Shown here: positions 19,971 to 21,204 of the stretch, one piece after another
How the letters are laid out: each line of letters begins with the position of its first letter
Position numbering within the stretch: the first letter of the stretch is position 1
NCBI GenBank assembly: GCA_025201765.1
Contig: MU623657.1
Coordinates: 1 to 21,204 of the forward strand
Length of the DNA: 21,204 bases
From: Daldinia sp. FL1419
Lineage: Eukaryota; Ascomycota; Sordariomycetes; Xylariales; Hypoxylaceae
Direction: 5' to 3'
Notes under the pieces: model-generated
Told to the model about the DNA's origin: nothing
Databases searched by the model: none
What the model saw: the letters and a program-made list of their open reading frames with translations, nothing else
Translations under genes and position numbers: made by a program

Positions 19971-21204
19971 TGTTGGATTAGTAAGCCTCAAAATTAACTT
20001 GGAAAATTCTTTCCCTTATTATAATTCCATAAAAAGCCTTACTATTCTTTTTAAAATTCTAAAAATAAAAAGAATAATGTAAATTCTATAATAATAATTT
20101 TTTTATATATTATATAATAATTAAAAATTTTCATTATATTTTAATATAAATATATATTTAATTAAGTTTTTTTTTAAATAAGCTATTTTACAGCTTATTA
20201 TATTTTTATTATTTTATATCTTTGATTGATTTTAAATATTTTTATATAATCTTATTTAAAATTTTTTTATTTTTTTATTTCTAATATATAGAAGAGACTT
20301 TTCAGTTTTTGATTATTTTTTTATAAAATCTTTATAAAAAACCATATAATTTAATTTATTAAAAATTTAATATTATAATAAATATTAAAAAGATATTATA
20401 TTATATGTGTAATAGTAATATTATTAAGAAGAGAAAAAAAGGGTGATATATAGATAGTAAATAAATAAATCTACAGCCTAAATAAATCCACTTTAAAGAT
20501 CATTATTATTAAAAAAAAATTTAAATCTAATAAAATAAATATTAATATAATATTAATTAATAAATTAATAAAAATAATTAAATTTAAAATTTATAATTTA
20601 ATAAAAAAAAAGAAAATAAAAATTAAAAAAAATAATAAATATATAAAAGATATATATTAATATTATATTAATTACAAAATAAAAACAATAATATAATAAT
20701 ATGTTTAAATTAAATAAAATAAAAAAATCAATTAAAAAATTACAAATAAAAAATTAATAAATAATAAATAATATTAAAAAATTATAAAAACAATTTTAAA
20801 TTATAATTATTAAAAAAAATTTAAATTTTAAACCTTTATTATTATAATATTAATTTATTTTAATATAAAATTATAATTAAAATATTAATAAAATTATAAA
20901 AAATATTAAAAAAGAATCTTTAAAAAAATTATGAAAATTATTAATAATATAATTAATAAAAATAAAATTATAATAAAATATTTATTTATTATTATTTATT
21001 TATTATTACCTCAATTTACCTAAAATATATTACAAATATCCAATTTATCTTTTAATATTAATTCTAAATAAGAATTATATTTTGGAAAAAACCTACCCAT
21101 CACCTATCCAATTAAATTATATTATTATAATTTTAATTTTATTTTATATTTTTATTAAAATTTACCTTTTAATAAAAATAATTAAACTTTAATATAAAAA
21201 AATA
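19971..21204. repeat. AT-rich isochore, probable RIP-degraded retroelement
   Basis: The first bases, TGTTGGATTAG at 19971, match the usual TGTTGGA start of Ty1/Copia-type long terminal repeats, preceded by ATAAC as a candidate target-site duplication half. After about 20040 the sequence becomes nearly pure A/T and stays so to the window end, with stops in all frames. On the plus strand the surviving bases in the last few hundred positions are mostly C: 9 C and no G in 21001-21060, and 11 C against 3 G in 21061-21120. RIP of a repeat is the inferred cause. The element class rests only on the terminal motif and is uncertain; its far end is outside the window or not recognisable. Confidence 0.7.

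Overview
The window looks like a piece of a filamentous ascomycete (Pezizomycotina) nuclear genome, most likely a Sordariomycete. Short GT-AG introns with CTAAC/CTGAC-like branch sites, Zn2Cys6 regulators, fungal-type NUP49, FIP1 and XAP5 proteins, and two extremely AT-rich flanks that resemble RIP-degraded repeat isochores all fit this. I cannot place it to genus.

Layout. Positions 1 to about 1615 are an AT-rich, gene-free block. A 5-exon-free spacer leads to a three-exon minus-strand gene (5149-2326) for a Zn2Cys6 / fungal-specific-domain transcription factor, preceded by a purine-rich (pyrimidine-rich on the coding strand) promoter. From about 5650 to 12209 lies an unusually long stretch with no convincing gene. 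Then come a two-exon plus-strand gene for an unrecognised protein with two predicted membrane segments (12210-13012), the three-exon minus-strand nucleoporin gene nup49 (14873-13295), the divergent four-exon plus-strand polyadenylation-factor gene fip1 (15629-16828), a probable small plus-strand membrane-protein gene (17955-18401), and the two-exon minus-strand XAP5-family gene (19712-18553). From about 19971 the sequence drops into a second AT-rich block whose first bases resemble a Copia-type LTR end.

The recognised housekeeping genes all concern nuclear mRNA metabolism: FIP1 in 3'-end formation, NUP49 in the nuclear pore channel, XAP5 in chromatin/transcript control. nup49 and fip1 share a 755-bp divergent intergenic region. 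I worked out exon joins by hand from splice signals, reading frame and family knowledge. Two joins in nup49 restore Leu-Phe dipeptides, the second within a GLFG repeat, and its true first exon is only 68 bases long and is easily missed.

I did not find convincing evidence of an undescribed system. The most useful leads are the opposite G/C strand bias in the two AT-rich flanks, the possible LTR edge near the xap5 promoter, the nup49 intron positions, and the two unrecognised membrane-protein genes.
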